A stretch of 64,000 nucleotides of DNA from Candidatus Aenigmatarchaeota archaeon. GTDB lineage: Archaea > Aenigmatarchaeota > Aenigmatarchaeia > GW2011-AR5. The DNA is taken from positions 64,293 to 128,292 of the forward strand of contig JACPRW010000006.1 of NCBI GenBank assembly GCA_016193585.1, read 5' to 3'. Shown here in pieces: positions 18,641-28,009 of this stretch. Under the pieces are notes generated by a model. The model was not told where the DNA came from and did not search any database. It saw only the letters and a list, made by a program, of their open reading frames with translations. The stretch's first letter is position 1; each line of letters begins with the position of its first letter. The translations under genes and the position numbers were made by a program.

Positions 18641-18925
18641 GATATATAATAAGGGAATCAGGTGGCGGTGCTTCCAATTCACAGCTTCCACGCCTCCGTT
18701 GTGGTTTCGTGCGGGTTGTTGCCCGCTTGTCATCGCTTCGTGGCTTGGGCATGTGTTGGTTGCGGGGAACGCCATCATCATTTTCCCTTCTCAATATATG
18801 CATAGAGTCTTTATATTCTTATCTGTTTTCAGCGATTTTCATCTATCCGTTTTCTGCTCTTATTTTAGAAGAGAAACGATGGGAAGCTTTAAATAGATTC
18901 CTAATTATCTTGTGGAAAGATAACT

Positions 18926-19603
18926 ATGTCAAAAATAGGAAATTACGAATACCCTGATTTGCGGGTTAGTGATGCTATAGACTTAGCTAAAAAATTCCAT
19001 GAGAAATTAAATGGAACTACACAAAGTCCTGATGCATTAGCTGGTGCTTGGGGACATAGTAGTGCGAAAAGTGGCACTTTCCTCGTAAAATTAGGTGCTA
19101 TGAGGAAATATGGTCTTATAGATGGCAGAGGTCAGAGTCTTGCATTGTCATCATTAGCCGAAAAAATACTATTTCCAAAAAAGGATGAATATGATGTCGC
19201 AGTAAAAGAAATGATATTCAAAATAGACATTTGGAAGAAACTATATGAAAGATTAAATGGTAAAGAACCAGACTCAAACTTCTGGATTATACTCCAAGAA
19301 ATTACCAATATTGATAGAGCCACGGCAAACGCAGAGGCAGATAAAATCAGTAAGTTTTATAAAGATGTCTTGTCATATTTGAAAGCAGGCGATACTAAAA
19401 TGTTCAATCAATCACCCACTCCTAATTTAGAACCTGATTATAGTGGCTCTATGCCATCTGCAGATATTCACAAGATAGACTTTGAAGGAATACTGATGCG
19501 TATTCCAAAAGAACATAATTCTATTGACACTGCTATAGAGCTTCTTCAGATGCTAAAGAAAAAGGAATCAACACGGCAAACGAGCAAAAGTAAAAAGGAA
19601 TAA
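18926..19603 (+). CDS. hypothetical transposon cargo protein, probable N-terminal winged helix
   Basis: 225-aa ORF inside TIR-bounded element. Confidence 0.65.
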   Translation: MSKIGNYEYPDLRVSDAIDLAKKFHEKLNGTTQSPDALAGAWGHSSAKSGTFLVKLGAMRKYGLIDGRGQSLALSSLAEKILFPKKDEYDVAVKEMIFKIDIWKKLYERLNGKEPDSNFWIILQEITNIDRATANAEADKISKFYKDVLSYLKAGDTKMFNQSPTPNLEPDYSGSMPSADIHKIDFEGILMRIPKEHNSIDTAIELLQMLKKKESTRQTSKSKKE

Positions 19604-19700
19604 AATTATAACTTACTACAAAGTAAGCGCAACCTTGGTATAGGGTACGCTGTAATAGTTAATTATATCAGTAAAGTATATAAGCATTCAGTGTAGGAAA

Positions 19701-20771
19701 CTACACCGACTTTTTAACCTCTTTTGAGATGGTTGAAATATCAAAACTCTTAAGTGATTTTCCCATTTTCTTCAAGGTTTCTATGGCTTTTTTACCTTCG
19801 TCAGAGAAATATACTGCATAGTCACCATTTTGTATCAATTGCGTATCTTCTTCTGACTTAAAAAATTTGACACACCCATCTAACATATTAGCAAATGTAA
19901 ATATAGTGTCCATTGTAGGTTCATTCTTTAGAGCTTCAGATGAAATAAATTGGTTCTTATCTTTGAAAACAAACACAATCGGATGTTTGTATCTATCTTT
20001 TACACGAATATTTTTAGAGTGCAGAGGAATTATTTTCCTGTAATGATATCCGCTAATTGAGTATTCGTAAACCTTATTATTCATTTCAGGCAATACAGAT
20101 CTAAAATTACCATATTGAATAAACTTCTTTTGTTTAGCGAGTCGTAGCTCTACGAGTTGTAGTGCTATATCAGCAGTAGAAATTAATGGATTACACTTAT
20201 CTCCACTTGGATATACGTGTATTGGTATATCACTTATTTCTTCCCATGCTTCTGTAATTCTACCCTGAAAACTATCAAGCATGGGTGTTATTCCATTTTT
20301 AATTAAGAAATCTTTTATTCTCCATACACATACGTAAGGAAAATAGTTATTCAGATGCTTTTCTACCAATTCATCAAAGTTCAATACACTATTTGAGAGT
20401 TTATGTTTAAGTTCTCTTTCCAATCTACCAAATGCCAAAGGAGTATCATCTTTTCTGAATAATGTATAAAATATATTAACAGCTTCTATTGAGGATGATA
20501 TATTTCTCCAAAATATCTGGTGAATAGGTATCCCACATTGAGCAAATATTTTACAGAAATCATAATTGCAATAAATAAACTTATCTTTGTCAATTCCGCA
20601 CGATTTTAATGTGGCATCTATAGCATTATCATACATATCTTTGAATTCGGAATAGTTTTTTGTAGAAATTCCACACCCTAAGACGCACTTAAAACTTTTT
20701 TGTTCGCCCGTATCTGGATGTATCCACTCTTTTTTAACTAAAATTGAGTCTATACCAATAGCTGATTCCAT
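19701..20771 (-). CDS. hypothetical transposon cargo protein; remote similarity to DUF3800-like RNase H-fold proteins suspected
   Basis: 356-aa ORF; N-terminal 'IGIDS', later 'HVYPSGDKCNPLISTADIALQLVELRL'. Confidence 0.6.
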   Translation of the reverse strand: MESAIGIDSILVKKEWIHPDTGEQKSFKCVLGCGISTKNYSEFKDMYDNAIDATLKSCGIDKDKFIYCNYDFCKIFAQCGIPIHQIFWRNISSSIEAVNIFYTLFRKDDTPLAFGRLERELKHKLSNSVLNFDELVEKHLNNYFPYVCVWRIKDFLIKNGITPMLDSFQGRITEAWEEISDIPIHVYPSGDKCNPLISTADIALQLVELRLAKQKKFIQYGNFRSVLPEMNNKVYEYSISGYHYRKIIPLHSKNIRVKDRYKHPIVFVFKDKNQFISSEALKNEPTMDTIFTFANMLDGCVKFFKSEEDTQLIQNGDYAVYFSDEGKKAIETLKKMGKSLKSFDISTISKEVKKSV

Positions 20772-21027
20772 TATAGTAAATAGACAAAAATAATTAAATA
20801 GATATAAAATTCTGTAAAGTTGTTTATTAACACTTACGCAATAGGCATTTTTAATCTTTTAGAAATATTCAGCAAGGCTATTATTATTGTTCTATTGTCT
20901 GTCATAGTAAATATATACTTGAATGACTTTTTAAACAAAAACCCGACTTTCTAAACAAGTGCCACTTCTTAAACAAAGCCCCCCCTGTTGTATAACCTTT
21001 ATATACCACTTGATAGTAATGATATTT

Positions 21028-21867
21028 ATGCTTACCAGAAGGGCGCTTTTGCAGGGAGCAGCGGCAGCTGCCGGCACCCTGCTTGCAGGCTGTGCTTCAC
21101 CCGGCGTGCCTGCTCCTGCTGCCACCGCGCTTCCTGAACCGTCAGCCACGCCCCTCCCCACTCCTACCGAACCTGCTCCGCCGACAGCTACTGCTGCCCC
21201 GCCGGCCACAGCAACCGTTGAGCCTCTCCCCACTCCTTCAGTGCGCATAGTTAACCCTGCGCTGCAACTGCCTCCGTGGTGGTATGCGGACAAGGGAGCT
21301 AATCCAACACCGCCGCTGATAAGCAGAACCTACCGCATGGTAGACATGCTGGAACTCGTCATCCAGCCCAGCTACAGCTGGTGCCATGACTGCGACCCCT
21401 CCACCCCAGCGGAAACACGACGGGACGCTTTTGCCTATGCGCTCTACCAGAATCCTGGCAGGCAGCGGGGCGATCCCACGGCACGGGGCAGAGCCCTGCG
21501 ATGGGAGCAGCTCATCGACAAGGTACTACACCCGTATCTGGAAAGCACGTCAGCAGATACGCAGTATTTTCCAGACGACTCCATTGCGGTAATGGAACTT
21601 ACCACCTACTTGCACCCCTCACTGATGCCAGCAACACAGGAACCGTGCGGCGCATTAGAAGCGACAGCACATACTATTTTCAGATCATACACCCCACTCT
21701 ATCAGGCATGCGATCCAGAAACCGCTACCTACCGGGAACTTAGCGAAATGCCTGACGGCACGCTCATGCGGCTGGGCATCTCAGCTCAAGGGTATGCGTC
21801 GGTGACAACCGTCAGCCCTGCTGACGTTACCCATGGCAGCTACAAAGAGGCTTTTCTGGAGTATTAG
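21028..21867 (+). CDS. secreted lipoprotein with Tat-like signal and Pro/Thr/Ala linker
   Basis: MLTRRALLQGAAAAAGTLLAGCASPG…. Confidence 0.6.
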   Translation: MLTRRALLQGAAAAAGTLLAGCASPGVPAPAATALPEPSATPLPTPTEPAPPTATAAPPATATVEPLPTPSVRIVNPALQLPPWWYADKGANPTPPLISRTYRMVDMLELVIQPSYSWCHDCDPSTPAETRRDAFAYALYQNPGRQRGDPTARGRALRWEQLIDKVLHPYLESTSADTQYFPDDSIAVMELTTYLHPSLMPATQEPCGALEATAHTIFRSYTPLYQACDPETATYRELSEMPDGTLMRLGISAQGYASVTTVSPADVTHGSYKEAFLEY

Positions 21868-22058
21868 GATTTGCACAAGATATGGTGAATTGCACTAGTT
21901 ATGTCCTGATATTATTTGCAATTCACCTATAGAAAATTGCGCGTTAATACGACATAAGCTGCGCAATTATCTATATGTTACATGATATCGTGCAAATTCT
22001 ATATATCTATATAGCGAATTGCATTTTCATGTTGCACACCCAATGCAATTCTCTATAA
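21867..22058. repeat. multi-hairpin element, copy 1
   Basis: GGTGAATTGCA/TGCAATTCACC, AATTGCGC/GCGCAATT, GAATTGCAT/ATGCAATTC hairpins with outer arm GGATTTGCAC/GTGCAAATTC. Confidence 0.8.
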
Positions 22059-22296
22059 GTTGAAGGCAACCCGCGTAAAAAGTTCATAGAAAAATCCAAA
22101 ATTTGCGAAGCAAAGCGATGAGTTGACTCGTCTGTTTTGAAAAGGGAACGTGCCGCCGGCTGGACTCCGGGTTCTGTTTGGAATGTTTCGGCCGCTTCTT
22201 GATGTCTCTGTAGATATAGGCTGATAGAAACTTCGCATGCATAGGTCAAAAAGCTTATATACTAAAGTGAATAGTATTATTCATTAAGTGAATATA

Positions 22297-22920
22297 ATGA
22301 GACAGGAAACTGCATTAAAAATAATCGCTCTTCTGAGGAAAGATTTAGATAGGGGTATTACTATTCTTGAAATATCAAAAAGGCTTACGATAGGCTACAG
22401 GCCTGCTTACAATCATGTAAGCACTATGGAAAAAGAAGGCATAATAGCAATTAATAAAGTAGGCAATGCAAAACAATGCTTTCTAAACTTAGAGAATGCT
22501 AAATGCAGGCATTTTCTGGCTGAAACCGATATGCTCAGAAAAGAAGAGTTGCTAAAAACGAACCAGAAACTTAAAGCTGTTCTTGAAAACCTAACAACAA
22601 AGTTAAACGAAACAAATATAGCAGACATTCACTCCATAGTCCTGTTTGGTAGCTATGCAAAAGGTACGGCAACTAAATCATCGGATGTAGACCTTTTGTT
22701 TATTGTAGCCGACATAAAAGACAAATCTGTGAGAGAAAGGATAGAGCGTGAGTGCGCGGGCTATCAGTATTCTCATAATGTCAAAGTAAGCCCGCTGATT
22801 ACTGATGTAATAGAATTCAAAAAAATGCTGAAATCAAAAGAATTAAATGTCGGTAAAGAAGCAAGAGCATACGGGTTGCCTTTATACGGTTCTGAAGTAT
22901 TCTGGAGGCTGATGGCATGA
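22297..22920 (+). CDS. wHTH + minimal nucleotidyltransferase (MNT) protein
   Basis: IVLFGSYAKGTATKSSDVDLLFIV (GSx10DxD) after N-terminal HTH. Confidence 0.85.
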   Translation: MRQETALKIIALLRKDLDRGITILEISKRLTIGYRPAYNHVSTMEKEGIIAINKVGNAKQCFLNLENAKCRHFLAETDMLRKEELLKTNQKLKAVLENLTTKLNETNIADIHSIVLFGSYAKGTATKSSDVDLLFIVADIKDKSVRERIERECAGYQYSHNVKVSPLITDVIEFKKMLKSKELNVGKEARAYGLPLYGSEVFWRLMA

Positions 22921-23477
22921 AAAGAAGCGAGTTTCTGAAAAGAAAGATTGCCAACTATCTGAGAAAAGAACAGCTTTTGAAAAAGCAGGAATACACGAAG
23001 CTTGAAAAGCCGTTTCTGGCAAAGGCGAGGAAGAACTTTGCACTTGCAAGCCTCATGTTCAAGATTTCTGAGCAGGATGACTTCAAAAAAGCACTGGAGC
23101 TCCCAGAATCATTCGAAACATACGAATGGGTTATCATAGTTTCATATTACGGAATGTATACGTCTGCGTTAGCTGCATTAGCAAAGCTGGGTTTCAAGTC
23201 AAAAAGCCACGCTGCAACTATAGCTGTGCTTGAACATCATTATGTCAGAAAAGAGAAGCTGAAAGCGAAGCATGTAGATAATCTGTCAAAAGCATATACA
23301 CTAAGCGAGAAGCTCATAACAAAGCTGGTTGAAACGAAAACAAAAAGAGAAACAGCACAGTACGATGCAACACCGGCTATCTCAAGAGAAATGGCGAAAA
23401 CCGCGCTGGCGGACACAGACGAGTTTGTAACGAAAGTTGAGGAAATATTAAGCAGTTATAGCAATACAAGGAAATAA
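22917..23477 (+). CDS. HEPN-like partner of the adjacent MNT protein
   Basis: Overlaps MNT ORF by 4 nt; alpha-helical; FAKARKNFALASLMFKISEQ region typical of HEPN partners. Confidence 0.7.
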   Translation: MKRSEFLKRKIANYLRKEQLLKKQEYTKLEKPFLAKARKNFALASLMFKISEQDDFKKALELPESFETYEWVIIVSYYGMYTSALAALAKLGFKSKSHAATIAVLEHHYVRKEKLKAKHVDNLSKAYTLSEKLITKLVETKTKRETAQYDATPAISREMAKTALADTDEFVTKVEEILSSYSNTRK

Positions 23478-23506
23478 ACACGATATGACTTCCTTGTTTG
23501 CTATAT

Positions 23507-23553
23507 GTGAAACAAGAAGTAATATGTCGGTATTATTTTCTTGTTTCACTATA
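23507..23553. repeat. core-type hairpin (GTGAAACAAGAA..TTCTTGTTTCAC) with ATGTCGGTATT core
   Basis: 12-bp perfect arms 23507-23518/23538-23549. Confidence 0.75.
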
Positions 23554-23621
23554 AAATGATGTTATCGTTATTGTAAGGGCTTATATCTTTATTTGAAAAA
23601 TTAACATAGGAGATAAGAAAA

Positions 23622-24053
23622 ATGAATAAGAATCAGTGGTATGGAAGTGCGATATTATTCTTTCTTTTAGGAACTTATCTAGTGTGGGTATCATCATTAT
23701 TTACGATTAATATCTATAGTTCTGACACTACTCTTATAATCAAGATAGTAATGTCAATATTGAATACATTCTGTTTGTTTGGATTCATCTTCTGCATGAC
23801 AAATGGTTATCATCAGAAAACGCCTGCTCAAGAGTGGGCTGAAGTGGAATTGGTAAAACGTGATATTGAATTTCATATGGAACTATCGGAAATGTCAATA
23901 AAGGAGAGGGAAGAATTTCTAAGAGGATACTTCAAAACATTGATTGATATCTCAAAAGGGAAGAAATCTTTAGGTGAAACTGTAGAAGAAACAATAATAA
24001 GAGTTCTTGAAAAACTACAGAAAGAAGATAGTAAAAAGAAAAGACTAGCATAA
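23622..24053 (+). CDS. hypothetical membrane protein
   Basis: 143-aa ORF, two TM segments. Confidence 0.55.
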   Translation: MNKNQWYGSAILFFLLGTYLVWVSSLFTINIYSSDTTLIIKIVMSILNTFCLFGFIFCMTNGYHQKTPAQEWAEVELVKRDIEFHMELSEMSIKEREEFLRGYFKTLIDISKGKKSLGETVEETIIRVLEKLQKEDSKKKRLA

Positions 24054-24172
24054 ATGATATGCTCCTATATACCACCGACTGAAGTCGGTGGTTTCCGTGG
24101 AGCATGGCATCCCGAATGCCTTGTGTCGCATCTGCTGCCTGAAGGCAGCGGTTTTCAAGGCATTCAAGATAA
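24054..24172 (+). repeat. palindromic repeat family copy E (minimal, 'empty' form)
   Basis: ATGATATGCTCCTATATACCACCGACTGAAGTCGGTGGTTTCCGTGGAGCATGGCATCCCGAATGCC…CAAGGCATTCAAGATAA. Confidence 0.88.
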
Positions 24173-24281
24173 ATTTTATCTTTGTATACAACTTGTGCTA
24201 TTGGTATTGTGTTCTTGTTTCACCATAACCGGATTTTTGCAACTGCTCCTTGACGCTCCCGTCATCACTGCATTCAAGACT

Positions 24282-24896
24282 TCATTTACCTTTCATCGCC
24301 CTGTACGCCGCCGCAATCCCAGCACCGAACACGAAGCCGCCGATGTGCGCCCAGAAGGCGATGCCGCCGCCTGAGCCGAACAGGCCGAGGAACTGCATGG
24401 CGAACCACAGCCCGAGCATGGCGTACGCGGGCAGCGTGAACCGCTGGTAGAACGGTCCTATCGTGTGTACTTTCGCATGGGGGAAGAAGACGGCGTAGGC
24501 GCCGAGCACGCCTGATATCGCGCCCGAAGCGCCTATGGTCGGTATGATGGACGCGGTATCGGAAAGGTAGTGCACGAGCGCAGCCGCGAGGCCCGACGCA
24601 AGATAGAACATGACGTACCCTATTTTGCCGAACTTGTCCTCGACGTTGTCGCCGAACAGGAACAGGAACCACATGTTGCCGAAAATATGGCCGATGCCGC
24701 CGTGCAGGAACATCGACGTGAACAGCGTCAGCAGCACAAAGTCTGCTGGTATGAAGCCGTAGGTGTTTATGATATGCTCAAAATCCGTAAGGCTCCACAC
24801 AAATGCAGCAACTGCCATGGCAATTATCGCGTAGGTTACATACGGCCGCGATTTCGCCACATTGTCGTCCTTGTAGGGAAAGAACTGGCCTTTCAT
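24282..24896 (-). CDS. rhomboid-family intramembrane serine protease
   Basis: HGGIGHIFGNMWFL and GASGAISGVLGAYA motifs. Confidence 0.92.
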   Translation of the reverse strand: MKGQFFPYKDDNVAKSRPYVTYAIIAMAVAAFVWSLTDFEHIINTYGFIPADFVLLTLFTSMFLHGGIGHIFGNMWFLFLFGDNVEDKFGKIGYVMFYLASGLAAALVHYLSDTASIIPTIGASGAISGVLGAYAVFFPHAKVHTIGPFYQRFTLPAYAMLGLWFAMQFLGLFGSGGGIAFWAHIGGFVFGAGIAAAYRAMKGK

Positions 24897-25020
24897 ATGA
24901 TACCCTCTTACCTTTTCCCAGACTATTTAAAATGCCACCGGCTGCGAATGCATTTAAGCAGTGTCCTGCACCACGAGGTTAAAAGCCTTTTGCCTCAGTA
25001 CATACCTCACGAGTGAGTCT

Positions 25021-26166
25021 ATGCAACGCCGCTATCCGTACGAGTTCGACCCGAAGAAGAGGAAGCGTGCCGAGCAGTACCGCCGGGGGAAGCTGCACCT
25101 GTACGGCATCGGCCTGCTCGTTTCCCTTGCAACACTGCTTTCCGTGCTTGTGTCAGGGCTGCATCTCGTCATCCGCGACGTCAGCCTGCACACGCCGTTC
25201 CCCGCTCTTGCCAACGGGCTGCTCGTCCTTGCAGTGCTTACCGTCGCCCAGCTGCCGGTCACGTTCTACTCGACGTACGTCTACGAACATGCATTTCATC
25301 TGTCGCGCTACACGCTTGCCAGATGGGCGCGCGATTTTCTGAAGTTCACCCTCGTCCAGTACGCATTCGCGCTTGCCATGATAGGGCTGCTGTACGCGTC
25401 CTTCGGCATGTTTTCCCCGTGGTGGGCATACGCAGGCGTCGCGTTCCTGTTCCTCTCCGGCCTGATGAGCTACGTCTTCCCGGTCATCGTGCTGCCGTTC
25501 CTGTGGAAAACCGAGCCGTACGCTGACGAAGCCATGAAACGAAAGCTGCTCCGGCTCTGCAGGAAGCTGGGAGTCACCGGCATACAGAACGTCGTGGTCA
25601 TCAGGGAGAGCGAAAAGTCGGTGAAACCGAACGCCGTTTTTGCCGGGTTCGGCACCACGAAACAGATAGGCCTCTACGACACGCTGCTCACTGCATTCAC
25701 GCGCGACGAGATAGAAACGGTCATCGGCCACGAGCTGGGCCACTGCGTCAACAAGGACATAGCGCGCAGCCTCCTGCTCGAGGCGCTCCTCATTTTCCCG
25801 CTGCTCTTCATCATCGACAGAGGCGTCGCGTTGTTCGGCCCGGCTTTCGGCGTGGCAGCAATCAGCGATGGCGCGTCGCTGGCGCTCATCGCCCTGCTCT
25901 ACGGCTCGCTCAATTTCATGCTCATGCCCATCACCAACAGCTACTCGCGCCACCGCGAGGCGCATGCCGACGCGTTCGCGCTCGAGCACGTCCGGAAGCC
26001 GCTTGCCCAGATATCGGCTGAAAAAAGGCTTGCCGACATGCACCTGGCTGAACTGGAGGCGCACCCATTGACAGAATTATGGCTCCTCTCGCACCCGCCG
26101 ACCATCAAGCGCATCAGGATGGCCGAGGAGTGGGAAGAAAGGCGCAAAAAACGGATATATAGCTGA
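25021..26166 (+). CDS. M48-family (Ste24/HtpX-like) zinc metalloprotease
   Basis: VIGHELGHCVNKD HExxH motif, multiple TMs. Confidence 0.9.
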   Translation: MQRRYPYEFDPKKRKRAEQYRRGKLHLYGIGLLVSLATLLSVLVSGLHLVIRDVSLHTPFPALANGLLVLAVLTVAQLPVTFYSTYVYEHAFHLSRYTLARWARDFLKFTLVQYAFALAMIGLLYASFGMFSPWWAYAGVAFLFLSGLMSYVFPVIVLPFLWKTEPYADEAMKRKLLRLCRKLGVTGIQNVVVIRESEKSVKPNAVFAGFGTTKQIGLYDTLLTAFTRDEIETVIGHELGHCVNKDIARSLLLEALLIFPLLFIIDRGVALFGPAFGVAAISDGASLALIALLYGSLNFMLMPITNSYSRHREAHADAFALEHVRKPLAQISAEKRLADMHLAELEAHPLTELWLLSHPPTIKRIRMAEEWEERRKKRIYS

Positions 26167-26252
26167 CCAACTTAATATTCAGGTATTACACAAGTTGGTC
26201 ACCTATAGTGAACCAAGTTATAATATCCGGATTCTTTACTTGGTTAACTATA
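26165..26252. repeat. pair of core-type hairpins in inverted orientation
   Basis: GACCAACTT/AAGTTGGTC (26165-26173/26192-26200) and TATAGTGAACCAAGT/ACTTGGTTAACTATA (26204-26218/26238-26252). Confidence 0.8.
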
Positions 26253-26304
26253 AATAGTAGGGCAGCGAATAGAAATTACATTGAGCATCAGAGGTGGTAC
26301 TACA

Positions 26305-26475
26305 ATGGCTTTGGTTGTCGCTTCGCAGGTAAAGGAGCAAATAAAGAAGGCTGAGATGCAGTGCGCCGGCGAGTTCTGCGACGCGCTTGACAAGAAGGTC
26401 GAGGCGCTCGTCAACGACGCGCTCTCCCGCGCAAAGTCGAACGACCGCAAGACCGTGCGCGCAGGGGACCTGTAA
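26305..26475 (+). CDS. DUF1931-type histone-fold protein
   Basis: MALVVASQVKEQIKKAEMQCAGEFCDALDKKVEALVNDALSRAKSNDRKTVRAGDL*. Confidence 0.75.
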   Translation: MALVVASQVKEQIKKAEMQCAGEFCDALDKKVEALVNDALSRAKSNDRKTVRAGDL

Positions 26476-26561
26476 GCGCATCAGGACGGAAACAGGCGGT
26501 GCCTGCTTTTTTCATTTTACTGACTCCTCGTTTACCTTTATCTGTTGGCTGTGCGTTTGCT

Positions 26562-27728
26562 ATGTCGCTCAAAGACGTGCTTGCTGCGCCGGGCATCAAA
26601 TCGGTGCTCTTCACGCTGTTCATGACGAGCTTCGGCTTCGGCGTCATCCTTCCCATCCTGCCGTTCTATGCGCTGTCGATGGGCGCGAAACCGTTCGACC
26701 TCGGCATACTTACCGCGGTATTTGCGTTCATGAGCCTTGTCTTCAGCCCGCTCATGGGGAAGCTCGGCGACCGCTACGGCAGGAAGAAGGTGCTCCTCGT
26801 TTCGGCAGCCGGCTTTGCTGCTTCCTACCTGCTGTTCGCATTCTCGGACACGCTCGCCATGGCCTTCGTTGCGCGGGCGCTTCAGGGCGTGTGCGCTGCA
26901 GGCATGTTCCCGACGTGCATCTCGCTGCTCTCTGACCTGACAACGGAACAGCAGCGGGGGCGGGTGATGGGAATGGTCGGCATGGCATTTTCGCTGGGCT
27001 TCATTATTGGGCCTGCGTTCGGCGGCCTCGCCTCGTCTCTATCGGTGCCGACCGCATTTCTCCTGTCAGCGGCGCTCGCAGCGGCCAACGCCGTTTCGGT
27101 GTTCTTTTTCATACGCGAGCCGCATGAAAAGCCTGAAAGCAGGGATATCATGGGGAAAGAGCTGTCGCTGCTGGAGCACCTGTCCTCGCCGATAGCGTTC
27201 CTGTTCCTGGCCTCCTCCATAATCACCTTCATGATAGGCGGCCTTGATGCAGTGCTGGCGCTCTTTACAGCAGAGAAAATGCGCTTCTCTTCTGCGCATG
27301 TCGGGCTGGTATTCACCTACATAGGGCTGCTTATCATGACGATGCAGTACCTGTCCGGCAGCCTCATCAACAAGCACGGCGAGTTCAGGCTCATCCAGCT
27401 CGGCCTCGTGCTTTCGGGTGCCGGCTTCTTCCTGCTTTCGTTCGCCAGCGACTGGATATCACTGCTGCTGCCGCTTGCGGTGTTCGTTTCAGGAAACGCG
27501 ATGGTCTTTCCGTCGGTCATTTCCCTGCTCACCAAGAAGGTGACCGGCAGGCGCGGCGCCGTGCTCGGCCTGAACTCGTCGTTCCAGTCGCTGGGCCAGA
27601 TGGTCGGGCCGCTGTTCGGCGGCTTCCTCTACGGCATCAACCACACGTACGCGTTCATCGGCTTCGCGCTGGCGATATGGGCGTACTTCCTTGTCTTTTC
27701 ATTCATCGCACGGAAGAAGCTGGCGTAG
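26562..27728 (+). CDS. MFS transporter
   Basis: GKLGDRYGRKKVLLVSAAGFAASYL MFS signature, ~12 TM. Confidence 0.9.
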   Translation: MSLKDVLAAPGIKSVLFTLFMTSFGFGVILPILPFYALSMGAKPFDLGILTAVFAFMSLVFSPLMGKLGDRYGRKKVLLVSAAGFAASYLLFAFSDTLAMAFVARALQGVCAAGMFPTCISLLSDLTTEQQRGRVMGMVGMAFSLGFIIGPAFGGLASSLSVPTAFLLSAALAAANAVSVFFFIREPHEKPESRDIMGKELSLLEHLSSPIAFLFLASSIITFMIGGLDAVLALFTAEKMRFSSAHVGLVFTYIGLLIMTMQYLSGSLINKHGEFRLIQLGLVLSGAGFFLLSFASDWISLLLPLAVFVSGNAMVFPSVISLLTKKVTGRRGAVLGLNSSFQSLGQMVGPLFGGFLYGINHTYAFIGFALAIWAYFLVFSFIARKKLA

Positions 27729-27784
27729 GCGCCACTTAGTAAAGGCTTATAAATATTATCAAGTTTCTAGTTATTAGTGATACT

Positions 27785-28009
27785 ATGAAAAACTACAAGC
27801 TTTCGGTGATCGTTGAGAAGGATAAAAATGGCTATTATGCGTATTGCCCTGAACTGCAGGGATGCTATAGCCAGGGGGATACATACGAGGAGGTTATAAA
27901 TAATATCAGGGATGCAATAAAGCTTCACCTACAGGACATGATAGAAAACGGGGAGGAAATACCGCAAGTCGAAATGGCGAGCCTTACGAATATTGAGGTT
28001 GCGGTATGA
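27785..28009 (+). CDS. hicB: HicB-family antitoxin
   Basis: YKLSVIVEKDKNGYYAYCPELQGCYSQGDTYEEVINNIRDAI. Confidence 0.88.
   Translation: MKNYKLSVIVEKDKNGYYAYCPELQGCYSQGDTYEEVINNIRDAIKLHLQDMIENGEEIPQVEMASLTNIEVAV

Larger units (their letters stand above)
17096..20981. mobile_element. insertion element with 18-bp perfect TIRs carrying a SWIM-finger DDE transposase and cargo genes
   Basis: GGGCTTTGTTTAAGAAGT at 17096-17113 and its exact reverse complement at 20964-20981; AT-rich interior vs GC-rich flanks. Confidence 0.75.
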
